Positions 45,314-55,464 are shown, counted from the stretch's first letter. The stretch is DNA of 64,000 bases from Psychrobacter sp. I-STPA6b (GCF_020662265.1 NZ_VEWM01000063.1:372001-436000); one strand, 5' to 3'. Translations and numbers: made by a program. Notes: a model not told the origin generated them from the sequence alone.

Positions 45314-45494
45314 GGAACCGATTGGGCGAATGTCAGACCCCGTATTACCTCCACAGCAGGGGGTTGAAAATATACTGTAGTGGCTTGGCAACACGTTGTG
45401 GGCAGGCGTATTTTTTTACTTTTCATGCCTCGCACTTGTTACCCTGTACAAGGTACTTTTTAGACCTTACTACCAGACATTGACAGTCGGTTTC
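45314..45494 (+). ncRNA. Candidate structured RNA before the AAA+ gene
   Basis: GGAACCGATTG (45314-45324) pairs with CAGTCGGTTTC (45484-45494), 11 bp with two G-U pairs. After a small internal loop, AATGTC (45329-45334) pairs with GACATT (45476-45481). About 140 nt between hold further short hairpins (CAACACGTTG, TACC/GGTA). The 356-bp gap between 45215 and 45570 has no reading frame. It may be a third RNA of the locus or a long leader element of the following gene. Confidence 0.5.
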
Positions 45495-45570
45495 ATTTTA
45501 TTTTTTTAATACATTATACATTGCTTATTAATAGGCAAGATATTGATTAAACCATTAGGTTATTTATTTT

Positions 45571-46716
45571 ATGAAGATTTTAGAGTCAAAATATTATCGT
45601 CCTCGTATGCTATTACAATTTGAAGAATATGGTAACACCATTCATGCTGTAGCTGATAAGGATATGTATCGCCAATCTAACAATCCTTTTGCTTATTTAT
45701 TAAGTGACTTATTGCCCAAAATTTATTTGTCTGGCGAAAAGATTGTTATTAATAAAGAGCAACTACAGGATTTTACGGAATGTACAGATTTTTATACAGT
45801 AGAATACTCTGCTGAATATAATATCTGCTATCAAGAAGAGCGTTGTTTTTATCATCCTACATTGCATATTTTTATTGTGACAGAAGAAGATTTGTCCGAC
45901 GAATATGGGCGGGATATGTTTAATCAAAATGTATTAAGAGTCAATAATGTTTATTACGATTCTACCAATCCTAAAAGCCTAGAATCTGTAAAATACTTCT
46001 TTGATGAGTATTTACAAAAATATGTTTCTAATGAGGCAAAAGTATCTATTTTATTAAAAGAGCGTCATGGCTTTGTGTTTAAAACTCAACGTATTAAACC
46101 ACTTACCATTAACTTAGATACCATGTATAACGATGATTTTTTACCTGTTCATCAACATATTAAGTCTCAACTAACCGATAGTAAAAAAGGTTTGGTATTA
46201 TTACATGGTATTGCAGGCTCAGGAAAAACTAATTATATCAAGTGGTTAACCAGCCAAGTGCCAAGCAAGCAGTTTATTTTTGTACCGACCAATATGATTG
46301 GCTATTTAACAGACCCTGAAATGATGTCTATGCTGGTAGACAATAAAAACTCTGTATTGGTGCTAGAAGATTGTGAAAATTATATTAGTGAGCGCTCTAG
46401 TGGTGATTTAAATACTGATGTGGTATCTACTATTTTAAATATCGCTGATGGTATGTTATCCGATATTTTAGAGTGTCAGTTTATTTGTACTTTTAATGCA
46501 GATATTTCACGGATTGATAGCGCATTATTACGTCAGGGACGTTTGATTGCTGAATATAAATTTAAAGAGCTGGATATTAAGAAAGCCAATGCTTATTTAA
46601 AATCACATGATATTGACAAAACGGTAGACAAACCGATGTCATTGGCAGAGTTAACCAATATTGACAATGCCAGCTATAAAGAACAGGTTAAGGAAAAGAA
46701 AATTGGATTTTTATAA
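45571..46716 (+). CDS. AAA+ ATPase associated with RtcA
   Basis: A 381-residue protein. The N-terminal 200 residues are unrecognised (alpha/beta, with YYDSTNPKSLESVKYFFDEY). The AAA+ core has Walker A LLHGIAGSGKTNYI (about 208), Walker B SVLVLEDCEN (about 265), sensor 1 FICTFNAD (about 307) and RIDSALLRQGRLIAEYKF (about 315) as arginine-finger region. It resembles the BCS1/proteasomal-type small AAA ATPases that remodel proteins. The last 14 bp overlap the rtcA start, indicating coupled translation. Confidence 0.82.
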   Translation: MKILESKYYRPRMLLQFEEYGNTIHAVADKDMYRQSNNPFAYLLSDLLPKIYLSGEKIVINKEQLQDFTECTDFYTVEYSAEYNICYQEERCFYHPTLHIFIVTEEDLSDEYGRDMFNQNVLRVNNVYYDSTNPKSLESVKYFFDEYLQKYVSNEAKVSILLKERHGFVFKTQRIKPLTINLDTMYNDDFLPVHQHIKSQLTDSKKGLVLLHGIAGSGKTNYIKWLTSQVPSKQFIFVPTNMIGYLTDPEMMSMLVDNKNSVLVLEDCENYISERSSGDLNTDVVSTILNIADGMLSDILECQFICTFNADISRIDSALLRQGRLIAEYKFKELDIKKANAYLKSHDIDKTVDKPMSLAELTNIDNASYKEQVKEKKIGFL

Positions 46717-47755
46717 GATTGACGGTGCATATGGTGAGGGTGGAGGACAGATTATCCGCTCGGCATTGTCATTATCTATGATAACGGGAACAGCGATTCA
46801 TATTCAAAATATCCGTGCAAAACGCAAAAAATCAGGCTTGATGCGTCAGCATTTGGTTTGTGTGCAGGCATCTCAGCGCATCAGTAATGCTCAAGTGACT
46901 GGAGCAGAACTTGGTAGCACAGAGATTAAATTTGCTCCACAAACGGTTTGTGCTGGTGAGTATCAGTTTGATATTGGCTCTGCGGGCAGTACTAGCTTGG
47001 TACTACAGACACTATTACCTGCACTATTATTTGCTGATACAGAGCAACCTTCAAATGTGACCATTCAAGGTGGCACGCATAACCCTCTTGCTCCCACTGC
47101 TGATTTTTTAATACATGGCTTTTTACCCATATTAACCAAACTAGGCATGCAAATAGATTATGAGTTAATACAAGCCGGATTTACTCCCATCGGTGGCGGT
47201 AAAGTACGTGCCACAATCCATCCTTTTATGCGTCGTACAAGTGATAAACCCTTTTGTTTGTTTGAGCGTGGCGAATTGCAGACAATCAAGTTGGTTGCTG
47301 ACTGTCTCAATTTGGATACAGAAATTGCCAAACGTGAGTTAAATAGCTGTCAGTCGAGTTTAGCAAGTCTTGTAGATGAGTCATTACTGAATAAAAAAAC
47401 CCGTAAATTACGTGGTATTGGTGAGGGAAATTGTTGTTTTGCATTGGTGCAGTCCAGCCAGCATCAAGAGGTATTCACGGTACTGGGAGAAAAACGAATG
47501 TCAGCAGAAAAGGTTGGTAATCGCTTGGCAGGGCTTATCAGGCGTTACCTTTGCGCCAGTGATAGTTGTGTTGATGAATATCTGTGTGACCAATTACTCT
47601 TACCTTTAGCATTAGCTGGTGGTGGTGAATTTAGCGCACGTTTTATTAGTCAGCATAGTTATACTCAAGCATGGCTTATTGAGCAGTTTTTGGATGTTCG
47701 TATTCATTTTAAAGATATTGCAAAAGATAAAGTACACGTTCAGGTGCTGTGCTAA
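46703..47755 (+). CDS. rtcA: RNA 3'-terminal phosphate cyclase
   Basis: A 350-residue enzyme that converts RNA 3'-phosphates to 2',3'-cyclic phosphates using ATP. I choose the TTG at 46703, eight bases after AAGGA, over the ATG at 46667 because it gives the standard start just before YKIDGAYGEGGGQIIRSAL. Signatures: RAKRKKSGLMRQHL (about 45), GSAGSTSLVLQTLLPALLF (about 98) and GGTHNPLAPTADFL (about 130). The usual catalytic histidine region is in the C-terminal third (about 310). It overlaps the AAA+ gene. RtcA and RtcB together restore broken tRNAs. Confidence 0.93.
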   Translation: MDFYKIDGAYGEGGGQIIRSALSLSMITGTAIHIQNIRAKRKKSGLMRQHLVCVQASQRISNAQVTGAELGSTEIKFAPQTVCAGEYQFDIGSAGSTSLVLQTLLPALLFADTEQPSNVTIQGGTHNPLAPTADFLIHGFLPILTKLGMQIDYELIQAGFTPIGGGKVRATIHPFMRRTSDKPFCLFERGELQTIKLVADCLNLDTEIAKRELNSCQSSLASLVDESLLNKKTRKLRGIGEGNCCFALVQSSQHQEVFTVLGEKRMSAEKVGNRLAGLIRRYLCASDSCVDEYLCDQLLLPLALAGGGEFSARFISQHSYTQAWLIEQFLDVRIHFKDIAKDKVHVQVLC

Positions 47756-47818
47756 AGGTTTTTTGTTAGAATATACCACTGTTTTTTTCGCTATTTTCAA
47801 TTTCTATTATTTGATGTA

Positions 47819-48571
47819 ATGAGTAATGTTATGACTGATATCAATGCCCCTAGCAACACACCATTAAAACAGCAAAATGCAGTTGTCTTACTTTCTGGGG
47901 GCTTAGATTCTGTCACCTGTTTATATTGGGCAAAAGACCGTTTTGCCAATGTGACAGCAGTTAGTTTTGATTATGGTCAACGCCATAATAGCGAGTTGAT
48001 ATCTGCCAAAGCCATTGCTGAACATGCTGGAGTTAGCCACCGTATTATTGATATTGATATCGCCCAACTGGGTGGCTCATCACTGACAGACCATAGCATG
48101 AGTGTGCCTGATGGTGATGCCAATAAGTTCCCTTCACATACAGATGATATTGATAATGATGCCATTCCCAATACCTATGTGCCTGCCCGCAATACTATCT
48201 TTTTATCGTATGCGCTGGCTGTTGCTGAGGTGACTCAAGCCAATCATATTGTGATTGGGGTCAGCTCAGTAGACTATTCAGGTTATCCAGACTGCCGTCC
48301 TGAGTTTATTGAGGCATTTGAACGCTTAGCAAACCTAGCTACAAAAGCAGGGGTAACGGGACATCACCTCCATGTGCAAACACCTCTACAAACCCTATCA
48401 AAGGCACAAACTATCGAGTTGGGCATCTCATTAGGTGTGGACTATTCACAGACCATTTCTTGCTACAAAGCAGATGATAAAGGGCGCGCATGTGGTGTAT
48501 GTGATAGCTGTACCCTACGCAAGCAAGGGTTTAAAGAAGCAGGGATTGCTGACCCAACCCGCTATCAATAA
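47819..48571 (+). CDS. queC: 7-cyano-7-deazaguanine synthase
   Basis: A 250-residue enzyme that turns 7-carboxy-7-deazaguanine to preQ0 in queuosine synthesis. It has the PP-loop [17 protein letters not shown] (about 22) and the zinc site [24 protein letters not shown] (Cys cluster, about 217-240). The ATG at 47819 is used; the ATG at 47831 is possible and the ribosome site of either is weak. It follows rtcA by 63 bp; both act on RNA but there is no known common pathway. Confidence 0.95.
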   Translation: MSNVMTDINAPSNTPLKQQNAVVLLSGGLDSVTCLYWAKDRFANVTAVSFDYGQRHNSELISAKAIAEHAGVSHRIIDIDIAQLGGSSLTDHSMSVPDGDANKFPSHTDDIDNDAIPNTYVPARNTIFLSYALAVAEVTQANHIVIGVSSVDYSGYPDCRPEFIEAFERLANLATKAGVTGHHLHVQTPLQTLSKAQTIELGISLGVDYSQTISCYKADDKGRACGVCDSCTLRKQGFKEAGIADPTRYQ

Positions 48572-48596
48572 TCTTTTATCGTCTTTATACAAAACA

Positions 48597-48617
48597 GGGC
48601 ATATTTTACTATGCCCT
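48597..48617. terminator. Hairpin between convergent queC and the urease operon
   Basis: AGGGCATA and TATGCCCT pair around TTTTAC in the gap between convergent stops. There are only moderate T-rich stretches on either side. Confidence 0.6.
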
Positions 48618-48663
48618 TCCCTTCTGTCTTCTTAATCTTAAAACACCCTTCTAAAACAACCTT

Positions 48664-50961
48664 TTAAAACAAAAAGTATCGCTGTGCCATAGGCACAACA
48701 TCAACAGGCTCGCAAGTAAGCAGTTGACCGTCGGCTCGTACTTCATAAGTTTCGGGGTTAATGTCCATTTTTGGGCAATAGTTATTAAGACGCATATCGG
48801 CTTTACGAATTTGGCGAATACCATGCACAGGCTTGATGATTTTATTAAGTCCTAGCTCTTTTGCTACGCCTTCATCGACTGCCATTTGTGACACAAAGGT
48901 GATGCAGGTATCATGTACGCCATTAGCAAAGCTGGCAAACATCGGGCGGTAATGTACGGGCTGTGGGGTGGGAATAGAGGCATTAATATCCCCCATCGGG
49001 GCGGTGGCAATCAGTCCACCTTTGATGATGCAGTCTGGTTTTACCCCAAAAAAAGCAGGTGACCACAACACCAAATCTGCCCATTTACCCACTTCTACTG
49101 AGCCGACTTCATCGCTGATACCATGAGTAATGGCAGGATTGATGGTGTATTTGGCAATGTAGCGTTTGATGCGAAAGTTATCATTATCGCTGTCTTGGTC
49201 AGCTTGAGTCAGGCAAATCTGCCCTGCTTGTGCTTGCTGATGGGCAGAGTCGTCTGGGGCAAGGTGTCCTCGTTGCATTTTCATTTTATCTGCGGTTTGC
49301 CATGTACGCATAATCACTTCACCGACTCGCCCCATCGCTTGTGAGTCGCTGCTCATCATCGAGATTGCCCCGAGGTCGTGCAAAATATCTTCAGCCGCGA
49401 TGGTTTCTTGACGGATACGGCTTTCAGCAAAGGCAACATCTTCACTAATAGCTGGGCTTAGATGGTGACACACCATCAGCATATCGAGATGCTCATCAAT
49501 GGTATTAATGGTAAAGGGTCGTGTGGGATTGGTTGAAGAGGGCAAAACGTGTGGCTCACCAATGGCTTTTAGAATATCAGGGGCGTGACCACCGCCTGCC
49601 CCTTCGGTATGAAAGGTATGGATACAACGCTGTTTAAATGCCCCTAAGGTACTTTGCAGATAGCCACTTTCATTAAGGGTGTCGGTATGAATGGCGACCT
49701 GCACATCATGTTTATCGGCAACGCTTAAACAGTTATCAATGGCTTGCGGGGTCGTTCCCCAGTCTTCATGCAGTTTTAGCCCGATTGCCCCTGCTTTGAT
49801 TTGGCTCAGTATAGGCTCGGGCAAACTGACATTACCTTTGCCCAATAAACCAATATTCATCGGCACATCGTCTAAGGCTTTGAGCATATTTTGGATATGA
49901 TATGCCCCCGGTGTGCAAGTGGTGGCAAGTGTGCCTTGTGCAGGTCCTGTACCGCCACCGAGCATGGTGGTGACCCCCGACATCAATGCGGTTTCACACT
50001 GCTGAGGGGCGATAAAATGAATATGACTGTCAATGCCCCCTGCGGTCAAAATTTTGCCTTCACCAGCGATAATCTCTGTGCCTGCCCCAATATGAATAGT
50101 GACGTCAGGCTGAATATCAGCGTTACCTGCTTTGCCAATGCCACTAATACGACCTGCTTTGATGGCAACGTCAGCTTTAATAATGCCTGTATAGTCCACA
50201 ATTAACGCATTGGTAATCACCGTATCAGCGACTTTTTCATCACTAAGTTGTCCTTGCCCCATGCCATCACGAATGACTTTACCACCGCCAAATTTTACTT
50301 CTTCACCATAATGGGTAAAGTCCTTTTCCACTTTGAGCCATAAATTGGTATCAGCAAGGCGGACTTTATCGCCTACAGTTGCACCAAAATGTTCGGCATA
50401 GACCTGACGAGGGATACGTTTGTTAGAAATACCTGTTTTGCTTTTTTCGCCATTCTTATTGTGGCTATCAGCATTGTTAGAACTATCAGTCTTATCAAGG
50501 TTATCAGGACTATCAATCTTGTCAGAACTATCTGTCCTATCAGAAGAAATATCAGGCAACGCCCCCATAACATCACCACGAAAACCATAGACTTCACGCT
50601 TGCCCGCCAGTGCTACTAGCTCGACTTCTCTCGACTGCCCTGGTTCAAAACGCACAGCCGTTCCTGAGATGATATTTAGTCGAAATCCTGTCGCCAGTTT
50701 GCGGTCAAACTCAAGGGCATTATTGACCTCAGCAAAATGATAATGTGAGCCAATCTGAATCGGTCTGTCGCCTGTATTGGTGACGGTTAATGTCAGCGTT
50801 TGCCGTCCTGCATTGATGATAATATCCTCTTCAGCAAGTTGATAACCGCCAATCTTAGTGGTGTCAATCACATCAGGTTTTGGTTGCTGACTACTGACAA
50901 GTTGGGGTGTTGTGTCTGTTGTTTGTGAATTATTATTCTCTTGATTCGTATCGTGGCTCAT
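48664..50961 (-). CDS. ureC: Urease beta-alpha fusion (UreB-UreC)
   Basis: A 765-residue continuous frame. Residues about 35-135 are the beta subunit ([53 protein letters not shown]). Residues 136-185 are a low-complexity linker rich in D, S, N and K. The rest, from [20 protein letters not shown] (about 190), is the alpha subunit. Active-site motifs are present: [11 protein letters not shown] (nickel), [12 protein letters not shown] (carbamylated Lys and His), CHHLS (flap) and the C-terminal RYFLF. The beta part also carries an unusual Asn/Gln-rich 34-residue lead. Elsewhere beta is fused to gamma (Helicobacter) or separate; beta-alpha fusion is uncommon. Confidence 0.92.
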   Translation of the reverse strand: MSHDTNQENNNSQTTDTTPQLVSSQQPKPDVIDTTKIGGYQLAEEDIIINAGRQTLTLTVTNTGDRPIQIGSHYHFAEVNNALEFDRKLATGFRLNIISGTAVRFEPGQSREVELVALAGKREVYGFRGDVMGALPDISSDRTDSSDKIDSPDNLDKTDSSNNADSHNKNGEKSKTGISNKRIPRQVYAEHFGATVGDKVRLADTNLWLKVEKDFTHYGEEVKFGGGKVIRDGMGQGQLSDEKVADTVITNALIVDYTGIIKADVAIKAGRISGIGKAGNADIQPDVTIHIGAGTEIIAGEGKILTAGGIDSHIHFIAPQQCETALMSGVTTMLGGGTGPAQGTLATTCTPGAYHIQNMLKALDDVPMNIGLLGKGNVSLPEPILSQIKAGAIGLKLHEDWGTTPQAIDNCLSVADKHDVQVAIHTDTLNESGYLQSTLGAFKQRCIHTFHTEGAGGGHAPDILKAIGEPHVLPSSTNPTRPFTINTIDEHLDMLMVCHHLSPAISEDVAFAESRIRQETIAAEDILHDLGAISMMSSDSQAMGRVGEVIMRTWQTADKMKMQRGHLAPDDSAHQQAQAGQICLTQADQDSDNDNFRIKRYIAKYTINPAITHGISDEVGSVEVGKWADLVLWSPAFFGVKPDCIIKGGLIATAPMGDINASIPTPQPVHYRPMFASFANGVHDTCITFVSQMAVDEGVAKELGLNKIIKPVHGIRQIRKADMRLNNYCPKMDINPETYEVRADGQLLTCEPVDVVPMAQRYFLF

Positions 50962-51023
50962 GATTATCTTCCTTTTATAGATTGATTTTATCCATTATAT
51001 TCCTTATTTCCCTGATTGATTTA

Positions 51024-51425
51024 TCAATCACCCCCACCCCCATCACAGCCACTATCAAAGCTACACTCATCTGGCGGTCCACCAAAATATGATTCTCTAA
51101 ATTCAGACCCAGCTATCGCAATAGTCGCAGGGGTAAAATGGATATTACCTTGAAAATGTTTATCAGCAACTTGATATCGTAGAGTTTCAAAGTCGTAAGT
51201 TTCACCTAATTCTTGATAGTAATCTTCAAATACAGGTTGCTCACAAAACATGGCAATGGCATAAGGCGTATAATCAGTGGATAGTTTTGAGCGCTCAATA
51301 CTTTTTGCCACTTGATGAGCCGTATAATATTGTGACTTACCATAGTCTTTAGCAAGTATGCGAGGTAATTGCACCATATAAGATTTAATGGCTCTGCCTT
51401 TTTTGATATCGGCTATCAATGACAT
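51024..51425 (-). CDS. Small protein in the urease operon (DUF6559-like)
   Basis: A 133-residue protein starting MSLIADIKKGRAIKSYMVQL. A helical N-terminal half (ILAKDYGKSQYYTAHQVAKSIER) resembles the DUF6559-type proteins I remember; the C-terminus is a Gly/Asp/Cys tail ESYFGGPPDECSFDSGCDGG. It sits between ureA and the ureB-ureC fusion with gaps of about 40 and 60 bp, so it is co-transcribed. A role in urease assembly or nickel handling is only suggested by position. Confidence 0.65.
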   Translation of the reverse strand: MSLIADIKKGRAIKSYMVQLPRILAKDYGKSQYYTAHQVAKSIERSKLSTDYTPYAIAMFCEQPVFEDYYQELGETYDFETLRYQVADKHFQGNIHFTPATIAIAGSEFRESYFGGPPDECSFDSGCDGGGGD

Positions 51426-51467
51426 AAAACTTCCTTATATTTTTTTATATTTGCTTATCATACCTAT

Positions 51468-51770
51468 TTATACAATGGGGTCATGTACCGTCACCAGTTT
51501 TGTTCCATCAGGGAAGGTCGCCTCAACCTGCACATCATGTATCATCTCAGGTACACCCTCCATGACCTCATCACGACTCAGATACGTATTACCCTCACTC
51601 ATCAGCTCGGCAACGGTTTTGCCATCTCTTGCTCCTTCTAACAGCATCATACTGATATAGGCGACAGCTTCGGGATAATTGAGTTTTACCCCTCGATTTT
51701 TTCGGCGTTCGGCAACCATGCCAGCACTAAATAATAGCAATTTGTCTTTTTCTGTCGGAGTTAATTGCAT
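51468..51770 (-). CDS. ureA: Urease gamma subunit
   Basis: A 100-residue subunit. [47 protein letters not shown] and [28 protein letters not shown] are the full-length family pattern. It heads the structural gene arm, 230 bp downstream of ureD with a GC-rich repeat between. Confidence 0.97.
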   Translation of the reverse strand: MQLTPTEKDKLLLFSAGMVAERRKNRGVKLNYPEAVAYISMMLLEGARDGKTVAELMSEGNTYLSRDEVMEGVPEMIHDVQVEATFPDGTKLVTVHDPIV

Positions 51771-51841
51771 AATTTGTCCTTAATAATTTGTTAGGTGGTG
51801 TTTCAAAAAATATAATATGACTATTTTTAATATGGTCTCTA

Positions 51842-51972
51842 CCCTCCCCCTAGCCCCCTCCTTGTAGGAATTTCTATTTAAAGAAATTCCCTTGCGAGGC
51901 TAAAATTGCAGTGCAATTTTATAACGCCTCTCAGGGAGGGGGAACAGTTCTCTTTGCCTTTGGACGGAGGGT
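51842..51972. repeat. GC-rich repeat, copy with nested hairpins
   Basis: Same outer sequence as 5875-5952 (CCCTCCCCCTAGCCCCCTCC, then AGGGAGGGGGAACAG and GGACGGAGGG) but split by about 70 bp that make two hairpins: GGAATTTC/GAAATTCC and GAGGC-AAAATTGC/GCAATTTT-GCCTC. The insert looks like a second small repeat nested in the first. It lies between ureD and ureA and could affect their joint transcription. Confidence 0.75.
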
Positions 51973-52003
51973 TTGAGCTAGTTATCTAGGACAGACCCTT
52001 AGC

Positions 52004-52972
52004 TTAAGTCGCCCAAATACGTGGGTTATGTTCGGCTAACTGCCACCACTGCTCACGTAATAGATGACGCAATTGGCTAAATGCCGAAAAACAACTTGCC
52101 ACATCATCACCCAAATAACGAATGCAAATCGCATGTGGCGTATGGGTACAATAAACGCCTAATTCGTTAAGGTTTTCATCAATATAAGCTCTTAATTGCT
52201 TAACCATCTCTGCCAAGTCTAGCGTAGCATTTGCAGGCACTGCCCAAAATGTACCCATCACATGCTTATTATTCATCGCTAATGGCGATACAAACCAACG
52301 AGAGTCAGCCGATTGATTGACCTGTTCATAAACAATGAGCTTGCCTTCTCGATAAATCCGCAGTTGATTATGATACTGTCCTTGCACAAACTTTTCTTGA
52401 TACGCCTGCCTGCCAAACACCACAATATCCCACGTTAGCAAACTGCTGTTTTCTGCCAAATCAAACTGTGTCTGTGCCTGTAAATACGCCTGATTATAAA
52501 CAATGCTTTCTTGGGGCAACCATTCACAGCGGGCATGTTTATCAAGGTTTATCTGTACTTTTTGACTGGCGTAATTGCTATTGTGTTTGCTCTGATTATT
52601 AAGATTATCACTTTCTTGATTTCTGTCACTTCCTCGACCATACCATTTGCCTGCCCCTGTGGTGGTTAATAAGGCATGGGTATTGTCAGACAAATCAATA
52701 TTTATCTTTAGATGGTCACCCGTAGCAATACCTGCTGGGGGATATAACACCATCACATGACAAATCCCCGTTTGTTTTGTTGATAAAGTAGAGAATTCAT
52801 CATTCTGTGGTTCAGGATACTGTGGTTCGGGATACAAAGCCCGTTGTACCCGCAATGCCCCTGTATGCTGACGCTGGGTGAGTTGGGTTGTTTGCTGACG
52901 GTTGATAAACCCTAGCGTTAGCTGTGAATGCCAGTCATTTGCACGCTTATTCACAATCATGCCATTTGTCAT
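52004..52972 (-). CDS. ureD: Urease accessory protein UreD
   Basis: A 322-residue urease chaperone that binds apo-urease with UreF and UreG. RVQRALYPEP, CHVMVLYPPAGIATGDHLKI (about 70), TTTGAGKWYGRG (about 105) and CEWLPQESIVYNQA (about 145) are family motifs. Two low-complexity inserts, near residues 48-62 and 118-135, are local. It is the first gene of the minus-strand arm, divergent from ureE. Confidence 0.93.
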   Translation of the reverse strand: MTNGMIVNKRANDWHSQLTLGFINRQQTTQLTQRQHTGALRVQRALYPEPQYPEPQNDEFSTLSTKQTGICHVMVLYPPAGIATGDHLKINIDLSDNTHALLTTTGAGKWYGRGSDRNQESDNLNNQSKHNSNYASQKVQINLDKHARCEWLPQESIVYNQAYLQAQTQFDLAENSSLLTWDIVVFGRQAYQEKFVQGQYHNQLRIYREGKLIVYEQVNQSADSRWFVSPLAMNNKHVMGTFWAVPANATLDLAEMVKQLRAYIDENLNELGVYCTHTPHAICIRYLGDDVASCFSAFSQLRHLLREQWWQLAEHNPRIWAT

Positions 52973-53214
52973 TCATATTTTCTTGCCTTACTTCTTAATA
53001 ATTTTTTAACAACTTACTAAAAATAGTTTAAATCGTAATTAATACTATAAAGTAATTTAGAATAAAAATCGAAATGAAGTTTTAATTTAAATTAAGCTTT
53101 ATCATACCAAGATGGTCATAATTTTTGATACACTTATTTTTAGAGATTATAAAATAATCAATAAATCCTATTGCTTATAGACTGTTACTATCAGAAATTA
53201 TAGAGAATACCCAC

Positions 53215-53763
53215 ATGCCCCAACTATCCATTTTTACCCAGCGTCTTGAGCCAACACAGCTTAATGAGCAACAACATCAGCGAATCAAGCAACAACGGCA
53301 GACTGGCGATTATCTAAGTCTGGATTATGACACTCGGCAACGCTCTCGCTTTAAAGCCATGACTCAATCAGGTAAGCAGGTCGGTATTGATTTACCACGA
53401 ACCGACACCCTTAAAGATGGCAGTATTTTAAGCAATGATGAGGGGCGACTGATACAAATTGAGGCATCAAAACAAACCCTAACCCAAGTCACTGCCCCTA
53501 ATGATGACTTTTTTTTGCTGATGAAAGCATCGTACCATCTAGGCAATCGCCATGTGCCATTAATGCTGACAGCAACGGCGTTATATTTTGAGCCTGATCA
53601 TGTCCTCGATGATATGCTTCAACGGTTAGGCGTACAGACGGTTACGGTTGATGCTCCGTTTGAGCCAGAAACAGGGGCGTATCAACAACATAATACCCAT
53701 CATCATAACAACCTTAACCATTCACACGCTCATTCACACCCTCATTCACATGCCCACACATAG
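53215..53763 (+). CDS. ureE: Urease accessory protein UreE (nickel metallochaperone)
   Basis: A 182-residue protein. The N-terminal domain (RGRQRSRF-like DTRQRSRFKAMTQSGKQVGIDLPR) and the peptide-binding domain FLLMKASYHLGNRHVPLML (about 104), with the conserved GNRH metal site, are intact. The tail has about 11 histidines (HNTHHHNNLNHSHAH ...), storing nickel. It begins the plus-strand arm ureE-ureF-ureG, divergent from ureD across 240 bp of AT-rich sequence. Confidence 0.95.
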   Translation: MPQLSIFTQRLEPTQLNEQQHQRIKQQRQTGDYLSLDYDTRQRSRFKAMTQSGKQVGIDLPRTDTLKDGSILSNDEGRLIQIEASKQTLTQVTAPNDDFFLLMKASYHLGNRHVPLMLTATALYFEPDHVLDDMLQRLGVQTVTVDAPFEPETGAYQQHNTHHHNNLNHSHAHSHPHSHAHT

Positions 53764-53777
53764 CCACTGATAACACC

Positions 53778-54599
53778 ATGACTGCATCTACGATAAAGCC
53801 AGCACAAAATAGTATCAATGACCACCAATTTACTGGAGGGCAAGATGTAAGTGGGGCAGTATTAATGCTTGCTTCAAGTAACCTACCTATCGGCAGTTAT
53901 ACTTATTCGCAAGGGGTAGAAACCGCCATTGAAGTGGGTCTGATTAGTGATGAGCAAACGGCTTTAGCATGGTTAGAGGATTATTTAAAGTTGGCATTAC
54001 TGGGCTTTGAGCTACCGTTATTATTGGCACATTTTTTCTTATTGCAACGTGGTCATCACCAGCTTGCTGATACACTAGCTGAACATTATATGGCCAGTCG
54101 TGAAAGCCATGAGTTTTCCTTAGAAAGTAGTCAGCTTGCCCATGCCTTATCTGCATGGGTGGACGCTGTGTTACAAATGTCTGTTCCTAGCACCATACGT
54201 CAACAAGGATTTTTGCCATTATTCGTGCATACTTGTCAACATAGTGGACTAAGTATTCAGGCAACAGCGATGACATATGCGTTTGGGCAGTTAGAAAACA
54301 TGGTGTTGGCAACGGTCAAAACTGTTCCTTTGGGACAAATGGCAGGGCAACGTGTGCTGTGGCAATTGCAAGTGCGCTTAGAGTCAGCAATTCATCCACT
54401 TATTACACAGGTAGAAGACAAGCTCAATGATTGGTTAAATCGTCTTGATTCATGTCCAGCATCCAATAAACCATTAAGTGAGTTAAATGCACAATGTAAC
54501 GAGCTATTAAGTGAGATTTGTCCATCAGCTAATTTACCGAACCTTGCCATTTTATCGTGTCAGCATGAGCGTCAGTATAGTCGTTTATTTCGTTCATAA
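53778..54599 (+). CDS. ureF: Urease accessory protein UreF
   Basis: A 273-residue helical protein that acts with UreD and UreG on apo-urease. LMLASSNLPIGSYTYSQGVETAIEVGLI (about 33), YMASRESHEF and LWQLQVRLES are family signatures. The N-terminus is about 25 residues longer than usual (TIKPAQNSINDHQFTGGQDV). It starts 14 bp after ureE. Confidence 0.95.
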   Translation: MTASTIKPAQNSINDHQFTGGQDVSGAVLMLASSNLPIGSYTYSQGVETAIEVGLISDEQTALAWLEDYLKLALLGFELPLLLAHFFLLQRGHHQLADTLAEHYMASRESHEFSLESSQLAHALSAWVDAVLQMSVPSTIRQQGFLPLFVHTCQHSGLSIQATAMTYAFGQLENMVLATVKTVPLGQMAGQRVLWQLQVRLESAIHPLITQVEDKLNDWLNRLDSCPASNKPLSELNAQCNELLSEICPSANLPNLAILSCQHERQYSRLFRS

Positions 54600-54666
54600 A
54601 GTCAGCAAACTATCAATAAGTAACCAACAAACAATCATAAAATAGTCATTAAATTAAGGAAAACTT

Positions 54667-55329
54667 ATGAGCCAACTCACTGCCAAGCCTACTAATAGCA
54701 CAAATCAAAACACTGCTACATTATCCCCTTTACGCCTTGGTATTGGTGGTCCTGTAGGCTCGGGTAAAACCGCACTGACCCTAAGACTGTGTCAAAATCT
54801 GCGTGAGCATTACAACATGGCAGTAGTGACCAATGATATTTATACCAAAGAGGATTCAGAGTTTTTAACTCGAAATAATGCCATGCCTGCCGAGCGTATC
54901 GTTGGGGTTGAGACAGGGGGATGTCCACATACGGCGATTCGTGAAGATGCGTCAATTAATCTGACCGCCATTGATGAGTTGCAAGCCAAGTTTGCTGGGC
55001 TTGAGCTGATTATTATTGAGTCAGGTGGTGATAACTTGGCGGCCACCTTTAGCCCTGAGCTGTCTGACTTGACCTTATATGTGATAGATGTTTCTGCGGG
55101 TGATAAAATTCCACGCAAAGGGGGGCCGGGTATTACTAAGTCAGATTTGCTGATTATTAATAAAACTGACCTTGCACCAATGGTGGGTGCATCGCTTGAA
55201 GTTATGGCACGAGATACCAAAAAGATGCGAGGTGATAAACCATTTGTATTTAGCAATATGAAAACGGGTGAAGGATTGGAGCAGATTATTGCCTTTATCA
55301 AGGATAGAGGGATGTTAGCAGACATATAA
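54667..55329 (+). CDS. ureG: Urease accessory GTPase UreG
   Basis: A 220-residue SIMIBI GTPase that powers nickel delivery. Walker [19 protein letters not shown] (about 24), the CPH metal site in [19 protein letters not shown] (about 80), [11 protein letters not shown] (about 118) and NKTDLAP (about 170) are complete. The GTPase is last of ureEFG and ends before a weak hairpin terminator at 55465. Confidence 0.97.
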   Translation: MSQLTAKPTNSTNQNTATLSPLRLGIGGPVGSGKTALTLRLCQNLREHYNMAVVTNDIYTKEDSEFLTRNNAMPAERIVGVETGGCPHTAIREDASINLTAIDELQAKFAGLELIIIESGGDNLAATFSPELSDLTLYVIDVSAGDKIPRKGGPGITKSDLLIINKTDLAPMVGASLEVMARDTKKMRGDKPFVFSNMKTGEGLEQIIAFIKDRGMLADI

Positions 55330-55464
55330 ACAAACAAGGATAAATTGTAGAGATAAATGAACGCCAACTGACCGTCGATTGACCATTATTACCACCAGAA
55401 AAATGCCCAACCCACGCACATAAAGGTAGAAATTTACCTCAGCGTAACATTTTCTTGCATCTTT

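Noticed and set aside
50373-50619. Short frames on both strands within the UreB-UreC linker
   Set aside because: They are by-products of the low-complexity repeats; the long minus-strand frame continues with full urease motifs on both sides.
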